Position numbers and translations under genes: made by a program. A stretch of DNA of 64,000 bases from Anaerolineaceae bacterium (GTDB taxonomy: Bacteria > Chloroflexota > Anaerolineae > Aggregatilineales > Phototrophicaceae): contig WGMX01000016.1 of assembly GCA_016124855.1 (NCBI GenBank), forward strand, positions 62,001 to 126,000. Direction: 5' to 3'. The notes below the pieces were generated by a model. The model searched no databases. It saw only the letters and a program-made list of their open reading frames with translations, and was not told the origin of the DNA. The stretch's first letter is position 1. Each line of letters starts with the position of its first letter. Positions 1-7,823 of this stretch are shown one piece after another.

Positions 1-300
1 ACTGCGCTGTCGCAAACAGTGACCTTGGGGACAATTACCAACCGCGAATTTTTAATGGCGCTCTTGGCTCATCCGGCGTTTGCTTCGGGTGATGTGGATA
101 CCCACTTTGTTGACAGTCATCTGGACGCGCTTATACCAGCCTCTTCACCAATGTCCGATACAGCATTAATCGCCGCTGCGTTAGGGGATTTTTTACGTGG
201 TGAGACATCCGTGCAACCAGTTGCTGGTGCAGCCAGTACGAATGGTGATTTGTACTCGCCGTGGTCGGTGGCGGATAGCTTCCGCTTGGGTAAGCGCTAA
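1..300 (+). CDS. Biotin carboxylase subunit of an acyl-CoA carboxylase, C-terminal part only
   Basis: The gene enters from before the window in the frame starting at base 1. The visible end has the biotin-carboxylase C-terminal signature: TNREFLMALLAHPAF followed by GDVDTHFVDSHL. It then has a PWSVADSFRLG segment, which in methylcrotonyl/propionyl-CoA carboxylase alpha subunits precedes the BT domain and the biotinyl domain. Here the stop comes two residues later (KR, stop at 298-300), and no biotin-attachment (MKM-type) motif follows in any frame before the next gene. The subunit therefore probably carries only the ATP-dependent biotin carboxylase activity. The biotin carrier would be a separate protein, or the gene is a 3'-truncated relic. 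The 5' part is outside the window, so length and catalytic residues cannot be judged. Confidence 0.75.
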   Translation, partial: TALSQTVTLGTITNREFLMALLAHPAFASGDVDTHFVDSHLDALIPASSPMSDTALIAAALGDFLRGETSVQPVAGAASTNGDLYSPWSVADSFRLGKR

Positions 301-314
301 AAAGCAGACGCGGT

Positions 315-320
315 TACAAT
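315..320 (+). promoter_or_regulatory. Possible -10 box (TACAAT)
   Basis: TACAAT lies 41 nt before the start codon of the secreted protein at 362. No convincing -35 hexamer is visible. The same kind of box at a similar distance precedes several other genes in the window, which is the main support. Confidence 0.3.
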
Positions 321-361
321 AGGTGCAAGTTTTGCACAGAACATCAGAAAGGGCGCAGACC

Positions 362-886
362 ATGATCAAGCGTTTCGTTATTTTAGTTGTGTTGTTGGCT
401 GGAGCGCTGTTGGTGGGGCGAGCACAGGACAAACCGTCGCGAGAAATTTATACAGCATTGAGTTATGGGGACAGCGTGTTCGAACCGGATCAGTGGTTAG
501 CCAGCGCGCGCGAAGAAAATGGACGCACAACGGCTGAATGGCGCGATGATTCGATAAGCGGTTTGGCCTACTTGGGGTATATTCACTTTGATAACCCCAT
601 TCAACCGGATCAAATTCCGCTGGTTTTTACGGATGATTGGTTTAAGGCTGTCTTTGCGAATTATCAAGGATTGACGGAAGCCAGCAACTGCCAGCTTAAT
701 GACGTGACCTTACACGAATTTAATGTTTTGCAAGCCGGTAATCGCTTTAGTGTGCGCTACTGGATTAAACCGGTCACTGAATCGCGGGTTTTGACATTAT
801 TTTTGATGTTCCCGAACACGGATATCAAGAATATGGATACCTACGCTAAGAAATTGTTTCCTGATGCGCCAGTCTGCGCGGGCTAG
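362..886 (+). CDS. Secreted protein of unknown function
   Basis: This gene encodes 174 residues. The N-terminus MIKRFVILVVLLAGALLVG is a typical signal peptide with probable cleavage near GRAQD, so the mature protein is exported. The mature part has two Cys residues (in ASNCQL and at the end in APVCAG) that could form a disulfide. No family was recognised. The ATG at 362 is chosen over an upstream in-frame codon at 323 because it starts directly at the signal peptide and has a GAAAGGG ribosome site about 9 nt upstream. It sits alone between the carboxylase end and the kinase. A role near the kinase is possible only by proximity. Confidence 0.7.
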   Translation: MIKRFVILVVLLAGALLVGRAQDKPSREIYTALSYGDSVFEPDQWLASAREENGRTTAEWRDDSISGLAYLGYIHFDNPIQPDQIPLVFTDDWFKAVFANYQGLTEASNCQLNDVTLHEFNVLQAGNRFSVRYWIKPVTESRVLTLFLMFPNTDIKNMDTYAKKLFPDAPVCAG

Positions 887-1025
887 GCCAGCGAAGAATC
901 AGGCTGAAAACCATAGCAATATAACAGATTGTTTCGAATATCATACCGTTCTAATACATCTGAATGCATCTCTAAACCGGATGTGCTAAACTACGCCCAT
1001 TAACGGTCTAGGTTCAGGTTAGGTT

Positions 1026-4000
1026 ATGATTGGTAAGCGGATTGGGCCATACGAAATCATCGAAGAAATTGGCAAAGGGGGTATGGCAACCGTTTACCGT
1101 GCCTACCAACCGAATCTTGATCGCTATGTTGCCATCAAAATTATTCACCGCGCCATTGCCCTCGATACTGCTAGTTTAGAGCGTTTCCAACGGGAAGCGC
1201 GTCTGCTTACCCGACTTGTCCACCCCCATTTGCTGCCCATTTACGACTATAATGCCGAGCATGATCCGCCGTATATTGTCATGCGCTATCTGGAAAGTGG
1301 CACCCTCAAAGGGGTCATCGACAAAGGGGTGCTTCCTCACGAAGAGATTATCCATATGCTGCGGCAGGTGGCAGCCGCATTGGATTACGCCCACCGCAAC
1401 AATGTCATTCACCGTGATATTAAACCCAGCAACGTGATGCTCGATCAGGACGGCAATGCTTTTCTGACCGATTTTGGTATCGCCCGAACCATTGAAGCCG
1501 GACAGGACATGACCCAGAGTGGCTTTGCTCTAGGAACACCGGGTTATATGTCCCCTGAGCAGGGGATGGGTGTAGATGGCCTCAACAGTCGTGCCGACAT
1601 TTATTCGCTGGGGGTAATGACCTTCCAGATGTTGACGGGGAAGATGCCTTATACTGGCGAAACCCCACTCAGCATTATTTTTAAACACATTAGCGATCCC
1701 ATTCCCGCAATTAATACGTACGATCCCAAACTTTCGACAGAAGTTAATGCGGTCATGGCGCGTGTTTTGGCCAAGCAGCCAGAAGACCGCTATGAAACAG
1801 CGGCTGAGTTTGTGGATGATTTGGCGAAGGCGCTGCATGTCTTTGGCGCAGGAACGGCTTTAGTACTCAAACGCACTGCACAAGAAAATATGGACAAGGC
1901 GGCTGCGATCCGTGAAGAACGGCAAAGCCAAATTGATGCGACGATGCAGGCCTTTGAGAACAGCCGCTCTTCAATTGAAGCGGCCAAAGTGCCGATTACC
2001 GATTCTTTGCCCGACAAGCCTCCGTCAATAACCTCGCCGGCTGCGCAGGAGGCCATGCCTCCACTGCCTTTACCGCTGGCGAAACGTTCCAGCCGGATGC
2101 CTGTCATAGCGGTGGCAGTTACGTTTTTGGCGATTCTCGCGCTGGTTTTTATTGCGCTGCGGGATACACCTTCGACTGCGGTGAATGCCACCAATACGGC
2201 TTTGGTGGTCATTGTTCCGACTGTGACCCGTACCACAGTGCCAACCCGTCCGACGGTCGTTCCCACAAAAATTGTCGTGACGCCCACTGCCACGTTTACC
2301 TTGGAACCGACTGCAACAGTGACTTCCAGTGCCACGATAACACCGTCCCCTACCCGGACATCGACCGTGACCAGCAGCCCAACCTTTACACCGACATTAA
2401 CGCCTACTGTGTTAACACCCGAAGCCCGTCCACTGCGGGCGACGATTATTCGGTTAGGGCCGGGTTCTCAATATCCGAAGGTCGAAGACATTATGCCGGA
2501 TATGCGGCTGATTATCATCGGCGCAAGTGAGGATGGCGCATGGTTGAAAGTGCGGCTGGCGGATAGTAGAGAGGGTTGGTTGGCTTATAATCCATCGACT
2601 TTTGATTTTCAGGGGAATATTCTAGGTGTTCCTTTAGCTTTCGCGCCGACCGATACGCCGAGTTACACCCCTTCAGCGACAACTACTTATACGCCAACCG
2701 CAACACCGACCCCGACAGATACGGCAACTTACACGGCTACACCCAGCGAAACGCCGACCTTAACCATTACCCCTTCGCTGACTCCAACGGCCACCGATGC
2801 AACACCCAGTGAGCCAACACTGACACCAACGCTTATCCCATCGCCAACCGCTATTCCTCCGGGGCGTATGCCTTTTGTAGCGGACTTCGAGAACGCGAAT
2901 TCGCTTACTGGTTGGGATTATGACTCAGCGGCTTGGCAGGTGGGCAAACAGAGCGGCGAAGGCGTTCTCATCGGTCAAGGTAGCATTACCCAACCAATGG
3001 TGGTGCTCGGCAAAGAACAGCCGGAATGGCAGGCCGCTGCGTCCGATAGTCTGGTCATCAGCTTTAATATCAACCTCGACCGGCAAAGTGACGGAGCGCG
3101 CATAATCTTTCGTTGTGCCAACCTAAATGGCTGCGAGAATGGTTATAACTCTTTGGAACTCCTCCCCGGTTTGATGATTCTGCGCCGAAATGGGGCAAAT
3201 CCTAACATTGCTGATCCGAACAGCGAACGATCTCTTAAGCAGGTTAAGATTGAAAGCCTGACTGCACAGAAATGGCATGAAGTTCGCATCTGGGTTAATG
3301 CCAGACAGATAGCGGTTTATCTCGATAAGCAGTTGGTACTGTCGGTAGAAGACTTGGTTACGCCCCAGTTGGGCGGTGGCGCCGTTATCTTGCAAACACG
3401 CAACATGTTCCATCCGGTGCTGTGGGACAACATCGTGATTCAGAGACCAGACGCCGCTAGCCAACATTTTGAACGCGCTGGACTGCCGGCTAAATGGGAA
3501 ACGACCAGCAGCACAGCCACTTTCGTCGGCAGCGAAAGCAGCGGCAATCAATATTTGCAGATACAGAATAACGTCACACTCAAGCCAGCAATTTCACCTA
3601 TTCGAGATCTATCCCTGAACTGCCGTGTTTGGGTAGAACGCGGCGGTTATACATTGACCGTTCGCCAAGGAGCAAGCGGAAGTCTTCGCTTTGCATTTGA
3701 CGCGGGTAATCTGCTCATTGAACAACTGACTAGTACCGATAATCCTGTTTTTAGCCGGTTGATTAACAATGCTTACGCCCGCAATACGTGGGATGACCTC
3801 AACATCTCGTTTATTGGCGACCGCTTGGAAATCGACCGGAATGGCAGCAACCTCTTTGAGGAAACACTGACTAATTCGCCTTCCAGCGGTGGGATAAGTT
3901 TCCACAGCCGCACTGGCGATACGATCCGCTTGGATGACTGCCTGATAACAGAAACAGCTACCAGCAGCAATGCCAGCGCCCGTTTCGCCCTTGAACTTCA

Positions 4001-4673
4001 AGGAAAGGTGTTTGCCCGTCCATTTCGTGAACCACTTCATGATCTCAGTGACACGTTTGACGATAAATTCCGTACCAGCGGTTATTGGGTGAATGGTTTG
4101 GACGCGCCGGGTGAATTTATCACTGAAGCGAATGTTGCGCTGCACCAGAAGTACCTGCGTATCATTCACGACAACCGCACCGTTTTCCGGCTGATCCGAA
4201 GTGATATTGGCGTTCAACTGTTTGGAGCCGGTGAAGATAAGCTTAAATACACCGATACCAGTGACTATCTAGCTAGTGTTGCCATTCGCCTACCACAAGC
4301 AGTCGGCACGGCGTGGATGGGGGTACGAGCCGCGCCGAGCATCGGCGGCTCGGAGATTACGGGTTATAAACTCGGGTTGCATCGTAATCCAGATGGCAGT
4401 GTCAGCGCGATTATCAGTTATCAAGATGGCAACCGCGCCGAAACGTATTTTGAAGGGGCGGTTCCGGGGGCAGAAAACAGTCTTCCGGAGTGGACGACGT
4501 TGACGGTCATTACCTATAAACAACGCATTGCCTTTTTCGTAGAAGGCCATTTTATACTCGCTATCGACAATGCGCTGGCCTTAGGGGGTACGGTAGCCTT
4601 GGGTGTTGATAACGGCGCAACAGCCGACTTCGACAGCTTGATCATTCAAGATACAACACCCACTAATGGATAA
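1026..4673 (+). CDS. Transmembrane Ser/Thr protein kinase (PknB type) with SH3-like and multi-module ectodomain
   Basis: This gene encodes 1215 residues. Residues 1-270 form a Hanks-type kinase: GKGGMATVY glycine loop (17-24), catalytic Lys38 in VAIK, HRDIKPSN (129-136), DFG (149-151) and GTPGYMSPEQ (170-179). All key residues are intact. A basic stretch precedes one transmembrane helix (about 359-377). Outside the membrane come a Thr/Pro-rich linker (about 383-465), an SH3-like module (about 468-525, with GPGSQYPKV and GWLAY), a second TPTPT linker (541-611), and about 600 residues of repeated beta-sandwich modules resembling LamG/DUF1080-type folds (for example VLWDNIVIQRPD and RLDDCLI). 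The architecture suggests that a cell-wall or carbohydrate ligand is sensed outside and passed to the cytoplasmic kinase. The ligand and substrates are unknown. The module fold assignment is inference from pattern, while the kinase call is firm. Confidence 0.92.
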   Translation: MIGKRIGPYEIIEEIGKGGMATVYRAYQPNLDRYVAIKIIHRAIALDTASLERFQREARLLTRLVHPHLLPIYDYNAEHDPPYIVMRYLESGTLKGVIDKGVLPHEEIIHMLRQVAAALDYAHRNNVIHRDIKPSNVMLDQDGNAFLTDFGIARTIEAGQDMTQSGFALGTPGYMSPEQGMGVDGLNSRADIYSLGVMTFQMLTGKMPYTGETPLSIIFKHISDPIPAINTYDPKLSTEVNAVMARVLAKQPEDRYETAAEFVDDLAKALHVFGAGTALVLKRTAQENMDKAAAIREERQSQIDATMQAFENSRSSIEAAKVPITDSLPDKPPSITSPAAQEAMPPLPLPLAKRSSRMPVIAVAVTFLAILALVFIALRDTPSTAVNATNTALVVIVPTVTRTTVPTRPTVVPTKIVVTPTATFTLEPTATVTSSATITPSPTRTSTVTSSPTFTPTLTPTVLTPEARPLRATIIRLGPGSQYPKVEDIMPDMRLIIIGASEDGAWLKVRLADSREGWLAYNPSTFDFQGNILGVPLAFAPTDTPSYTPSATTTYTPTATPTPTDTATYTATPSETPTLTITPSLTPTATDATPSEPTLTPTLIPSPTAIPPGRMPFVADFENANSLTGWDYDSAAWQVGKQSGEGVLIGQGSITQPMVVLGKEQPEWQAAASDSLVISFNINLDRQSDGARIIFRCANLNGCENGYNSLELLPGLMILRRNGANPNIADPNSERSLKQVKIESLTAQKWHEVRIWVNARQIAVYLDKQLVLSVEDLVTPQLGGGAVILQTRNMFHPVLWDNIVIQRPDAASQHFERAGLPAKWETTSSTATFVGSESSGNQYLQIQNNVTLKPAISPIRDLSLNCRVWVERGGYTLTVRQGASGSLRFAFDAGNLLIEQLTSTDNPVFSRLINNAYARNTWDDLNISFIGDRLEIDRNGSNLFEETLTNSPSSGGISFHSRTGDTIRLDDCLITETATSSNASARFALELQGKVFARPFREPLHDLSDTFDDKFRTSGYWVNGLDAPGEFITEANVALHQKYLRIIHDNRTVFRLIRSDIGVQLFGAGEDKLKYTDTSDYLASVAIRLPQAVGTAWMGVRAAPSIGGSEITGYKLGLHRNPDGSVSAIISYQDGNRAETYFEGAVPGAENSLPEWTTLTVITYKQRIAFFVEGHFILAIDNALALGGTVALGVDNGATADFDSLIIQDTTPTNG

Positions 4674-4786
4674 ATTCCGGTGCGTTTCAACCGTCAAAGA
4701 CTATTGACATGAACGACGCGAATTAGAAGTGTGGGCCGAAAGCGGTCTTCTGGTCGAGATTTCAAACTACCATAGCAGAGGACATC

Positions 4787-5176
4787 ATGGACATTCCGGT
4801 AGAAGTGGGACTTTCACCGACGTTAGGGATTCGCGGATTAATAGCCACGCGCGATATTGCGATTGGCGAAGTCATTGAGATTTGTCCGGTGATCTTGATC
4901 CCAGTCGCGCAAGAGGATGCCCTCGAAGCAACAGTCTTGGGGAATTATTACTTTTTGTGGAATGACGATTTTTATGCACTCGCATTAGGTTATGGCAGTT
5001 TGCATAACCATTCTTATCATGCCAACAGCATCTTTGAGCGCGATTTTGAGCGTCAGTTAATTATGTTTAAAGCGGCGAAACCCATCCGTCAGGGTGAGGA
5101 AGTAACCATCAACTACAACGGCGAAACCGACGATCAAACACCGATACACGAAGGATTTGGTGTGCCTTTAACGTAG
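4787..5176 (+). CDS. SET-domain protein, probable protein-lysine methyltransferase
   Basis: This gene encodes 129 residues, essentially a bare SET domain. The start GLSPTLGIRGLIATRDIAIGE is the SET-N strand region. GYGSLHNHSYHAN (68-80) contains the Asn-His-Ser core that contacts S-adenosylmethionine, and GEEVTINY (103-110) supplies the catalytic Tyr. The post-SET Cys cluster of eukaryotic histone methyltransferases is absent, as is usual for compact bacterial SET proteins. The substrate is unknown; ribosomal or nucleoid proteins are plausible. GAGGA lies 6 nt before the ATG. The gene is convergent with the DUF4404 gene, separated by a palindrome. Confidence 0.85.
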   Translation: MDIPVEVGLSPTLGIRGLIATRDIAIGEVIEICPVILIPVAQEDALEATVLGNYYFLWNDDFYALALGYGSLHNHSYHANSIFERDFERQLIMFKAAKPIRQGEEVTINYNGETDDQTPIHEGFGVPLT

Positions 5177-5179
5177 GTA

Positions 5180-5202
5180 GGGATTTGCCGCCAGCAAATC
5201 CC
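5180..5202. repeat. REP-like palindrome, copy 1 (GGGATTTGC hairpin)
   Basis: A 9-bp perfect stem GGGATTTGC/GCAAATCCC encloses a 5-nt loop, CGCCA, flanked by TA and TGA. It lies between convergent genes, so it may also terminate both transcripts. Two relatives occur at 7783 and 51256. Confidence 0.6.
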
Positions 5203-5214
5203 CTGAATTCTTGA

Positions 5215-5490
5215 CTAAATACCCGCATTAACCAGTGTATTGATGGCAATTCGCAGCGCTTCCGCAAGCTGGGGATGATAGCTTTCGAATGCTGCAATCG
5301 CTTCTTGGATTGAATTTTGAAGTGCCGGAAGTTCTTCTGGACGATCTAATGTCGGGCTAGGACCACCGATCACATGACTGATTTGATTGTTTAGGGTTTC
5401 GATGCGCTCTTTTGCCAGCGGGTCTGTGGATTGTACTGCCTGCAATTCACGTTGTAGGTTTTGAAGTGTTCGTTGACGTTTGTCGTCCAT
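5215..5490 (-). CDS. DUF4404 family small protein
   Basis: This gene encodes 91 residues. It is predicted to be mostly helical, with an early heptad-like stretch (LQNLQRELQAVQ). The C-terminus AFESYHPQLAEALRIAINTLVNAGI matches the ending typical of DUF4404 proteins (FE..HP.LAEALR....AL...GI). The function of that family is unknown. The ATG at 5490 is preferred over a TTG at 5499 because GGAGG at 5500-5504 is 9 nt from the ATG but abuts the TTG. The gene is downstream of and co-oriented with the RecQ gene, about 100 nt apart, and could be read with it. Confidence 0.7.
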   Translation of the reverse strand: MDDKRQRTLQNLQRELQAVQSTDPLAKERIETLNNQISHVIGGPSPTLDRPEELPALQNSIQEAIAAFESYHPQLAEALRIAINTLVNAGI

Positions 5491-5590
5491 TTGTAACAAC
5501 CTCCATGTGCTTGTTAACTGTCAGTATAGCACACTGCGCTGGGCTAGTTTGAGGCCAAACGACCTGTCATCAACATGTCGATTGGCAGCA

Positions 5591-7675
5591 TCACGAACGG
5601 GTATTTGTGGTCGCCAGCACGAAGGGATGCACCGGCCCGCTACCATTTTTTCGCAGCAGCGATCCGACAACCGTCAGCGTCCATTTCGAATCAGCGACAT
5701 CATCCACCAGCAGCACTGGCGCAGGTGAGGGCTTGTCTTCAACTTTGAATACGTTGTAGGTATTCATCACCTGTTGATAACTGTTGCGTAAGCTGGCCTG
5801 TTCGGGGTGCTGCTTGATGTGCTTGAGAATAGGGATGTAAGGCAAACCCAAACGTTTCGACAGGCGTTCCGCGAAATTCGATACTAATAGTGGACGGCGC
5901 AGCGAAGGCACACACGTTACCCATTGCGGCGGCGCGTCGATAGTCGAGAAGTGGCCTTTGAGGACAGTCATTGCCTCTTGCAGCAGTTCTTCTGGATAGA
6001 AGTTGGTTTCAAAACGACCTTTCTTAACGATTTCTGCCCAGCCCGTATCGTAATAACCACAGAGAGCGATACCCGGTTGGTTGATATGCTCGATAATGGT
6101 CCGCTTCATTCCGGGCAAACCGGAAGGCCAACGTCGGCGCGGCTCGATAACGATTGGGCGGCCTTCACGCATGAAGCGGCGGGCAACATCCACAACTTTG
6201 GGATCAGGCACAAATTTGCTCTGGCTATTACGACAGTTTTTACAGCGTCCGCAGGGTTGCACATTCGTAGGATCATCAAGCGCTTCGGCGATGAAGCGCA
6301 TCAAGCAGCCCTTATGCTGGATATACGCCTCCATCTGCTGCAACTCGGTTTCACGCTGCTTGGTGACATCTTCCCATCGGTCATAATCGGGTCGGGCGAG
6401 GGCATCTCGCAGCAGATAACCACCGTCGTCTGTCCGTTGAATAATGCGTTCCACTTCAAGATGCGTCAGGATTTTATCGAGGTTGGACTGGCTGGCGTTG
6501 ACATAGCGCTGAAGTTCACTTTGTTTAAGCGTGCCGTGTTCCTGTAGTGCATGAATAGCGGACTCAATTTGTTTCGGCTTGGGGAAAGCCGTGTCGATAA
6601 AATAGCGTTGAATTTCTTCGTCACCGGAACCATGCATCAGGATAATGTGGGCTTCACTGATGTTACGTCCGGCGCGTCCAATTTGCTGGTAATAACTGAT
6701 GATGTTGCCCGGTTGCTGATAATGAATGACAAAACTCAAATCGGGTTTGTCGAATCCCATGCCCAGCGCCACACTCGCCACCAGTGCTTTCACCTGATTT
6801 TTCATCAGCCGGTTTTCCAACTCGATGCGGGTATCTGCGCCATCTGATTCAACATCGGCATAATAAGGCTGCGCGTCAATACCTTGCATCTGCAGCCACT
6901 CGGAAACCACTTGGCAGTCATGGGTCGTCGTGCAGTAGATGATGCCGCAGCCGGGGATGGTTTTCATCAAATGAGCCAGCAGTGTGAGCCGTGTCGGGTG
7001 ATCCATCGGTTCGGTATAGGTATACAGGCGTAAGCTGTCTCGCGTGAGCGCCCCGCGCTGGATGTTCATCGTCGCGCCGAGGATGTCGCTCACATCTTTG
7101 ACCACGCGGTCGTTAGCAGTCGCGGTCGTACCAAGCACCGGTGTTTTGGGCGGCAGATCATCCAGAATATGCATAATGCGCCGGTAGTTCGGGCGGAAGT
7201 CATGCCCCCAATCGGAAATACAGTGGGCTTCGTCGATCACCATCATGCCGACTTGGTTCTTTAGCTTAGGCCACACTTCCAATTGAAAGCGTTCGTTGCC
7301 CAAGCGTTCAGGTGAAATCAGCAGTAAATCGAGTTCACCGTCAAGGAGTTCGCGCTGAATAATCGCGTGATCTTCGATATTAGTGCTGTTGATGGTTTCA
7401 GCCTTCAAACCCCAGCGCCGAGCCGCTTCAATCTGGTTACGCATGAGCGCCAATAATGGGCTGACCAGAAGCGTCGTTCCCGCGCCTTGCTGACGCAGAA
7501 GTCGGGTCGCCATGAAATAGACCAAACTCTTGCCCCAACCCGTGCGTTGAACCACGAGTGTTCGCTCGTGCCGTTCAACTAATGCTGAAATCGCTTCCCA
7601 TTGACCGTCGCGAAAGGCGACATCCGCCCCTAATGTTTGCTGCAACCATGTATCTGCCGTTTGCCGGAGTGCCAT
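5591..7675 (-). CDS. recQ: RecQ-family DNA helicase fused to a C-terminal phosphoribosyltransferase-like domain
   Basis: This gene encodes 694 residues. Residues 1-350 are a superfamily 2 helicase: motif I QRTGWGKS (43-50), DEAH followed by C (148-152), TTATAND, and motif VI QQIGRAGR. A RecQ zinc-binding module follows at about 450-485 (a Cys in KGCLMRF, then CGRCKNC). Residues from about 580 form a second domain ending in PVLLVDDVADSKWTLT. This is the PRPP-loop pattern of type I phosphoribosyltransferases (usually VDDVVDTGAT), with Lys/Trp in place of Gly/Ala. It unwinds DNA 3' to 5' in repair or recombination. The role of the C-terminal domain is unknown; nucleotide sensing or a nucleotide-salvage link is inference. 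No HRDC domain is visible. AGGA lies about 7 nt before the ATG. Confidence 0.9.
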   Translation of the reverse strand: MALRQTADTWLQQTLGADVAFRDGQWEAISALVERHERTLVVQRTGWGKSLVYFMATRLLRQQGAGTTLLVSPLLALMRNQIEAARRWGLKAETINSTNIEDHAIIQRELLDGELDLLLISPERLGNERFQLEVWPKLKNQVGMMVIDEAHCISDWGHDFRPNYRRIMHILDDLPPKTPVLGTTATANDRVVKDVSDILGATMNIQRGALTRDSLRLYTYTEPMDHPTRLTLLAHLMKTIPGCGIIYCTTTHDCQVVSEWLQMQGIDAQPYYADVESDGADTRIELENRLMKNQVKALVASVALGMGFDKPDLSFVIHYQQPGNIISYYQQIGRAGRNISEAHIILMHGSGDEEIQRYFIDTAFPKPKQIESAIHALQEHGTLKQSELQRYVNASQSNLDKILTHLEVERIIQRTDDGGYLLRDALARPDYDRWEDVTKQRETELQQMEAYIQHKGCLMRFIAEALDDPTNVQPCGRCKNCRNSQSKFVPDPKVVDVARRFMREGRPIVIEPRRRWPSGLPGMKRTIIEHINQPGIALCGYYDTGWAEIVKKGRFETNFYPEELLQEAMTVLKGHFSTIDAPPQWVTCVPSLRRPLLVSNFAERLSKRLGLPYIPILKHIKQHPEQASLRNSYQQVMNTYNVFKVEDKPSPAPVLLVDDVADSKWTLTVVGSLLRKNGSGPVHPFVLATTNTRS

Positions 7676-7782
7676 GCTTATCCTGATGATTTGATTTTGG
7701 AGGTTTATAGTATTCTAGCAAAATTATTCGACTAGAGGCGTAAAGACGGTCTTAGCTGTTGAGAATAATAGGGGAGTTGGTA

Positions 7783-7805
7783 GGGGTTTGCCGTCGGCAA
7801 ACCCC
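7783..7805. repeat. REP-like palindrome, copy 2 (GGGGTTTGCC hairpin)
   Basis: A 10-bp perfect stem GGGGTTTGCC/GGCAAACCCC encloses a 3-nt loop, GTC, flanked by TA and TGAAAA. It lies just after the stop of the ATP-grasp gene (minus strand) and upstream of recQ. It is related to the hairpins at 5180 and 51256. Confidence 0.65.
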
Positions 7806-7823
7806 TGAAAACATATTCTGGAT

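Noticed and set aside
1790-2335. 181-residue reading frame on the minus strand under the kinase linker
   Set aside because: It is the mirror of a Thr/Pro-rich repeat, is Val/Thr low complexity, and has no ribosome site.
5924-6847. Long plus-strand reading frames opposite recQ
   Set aside because: They are shadows of a firm RecQ coding region and carry no family motif.
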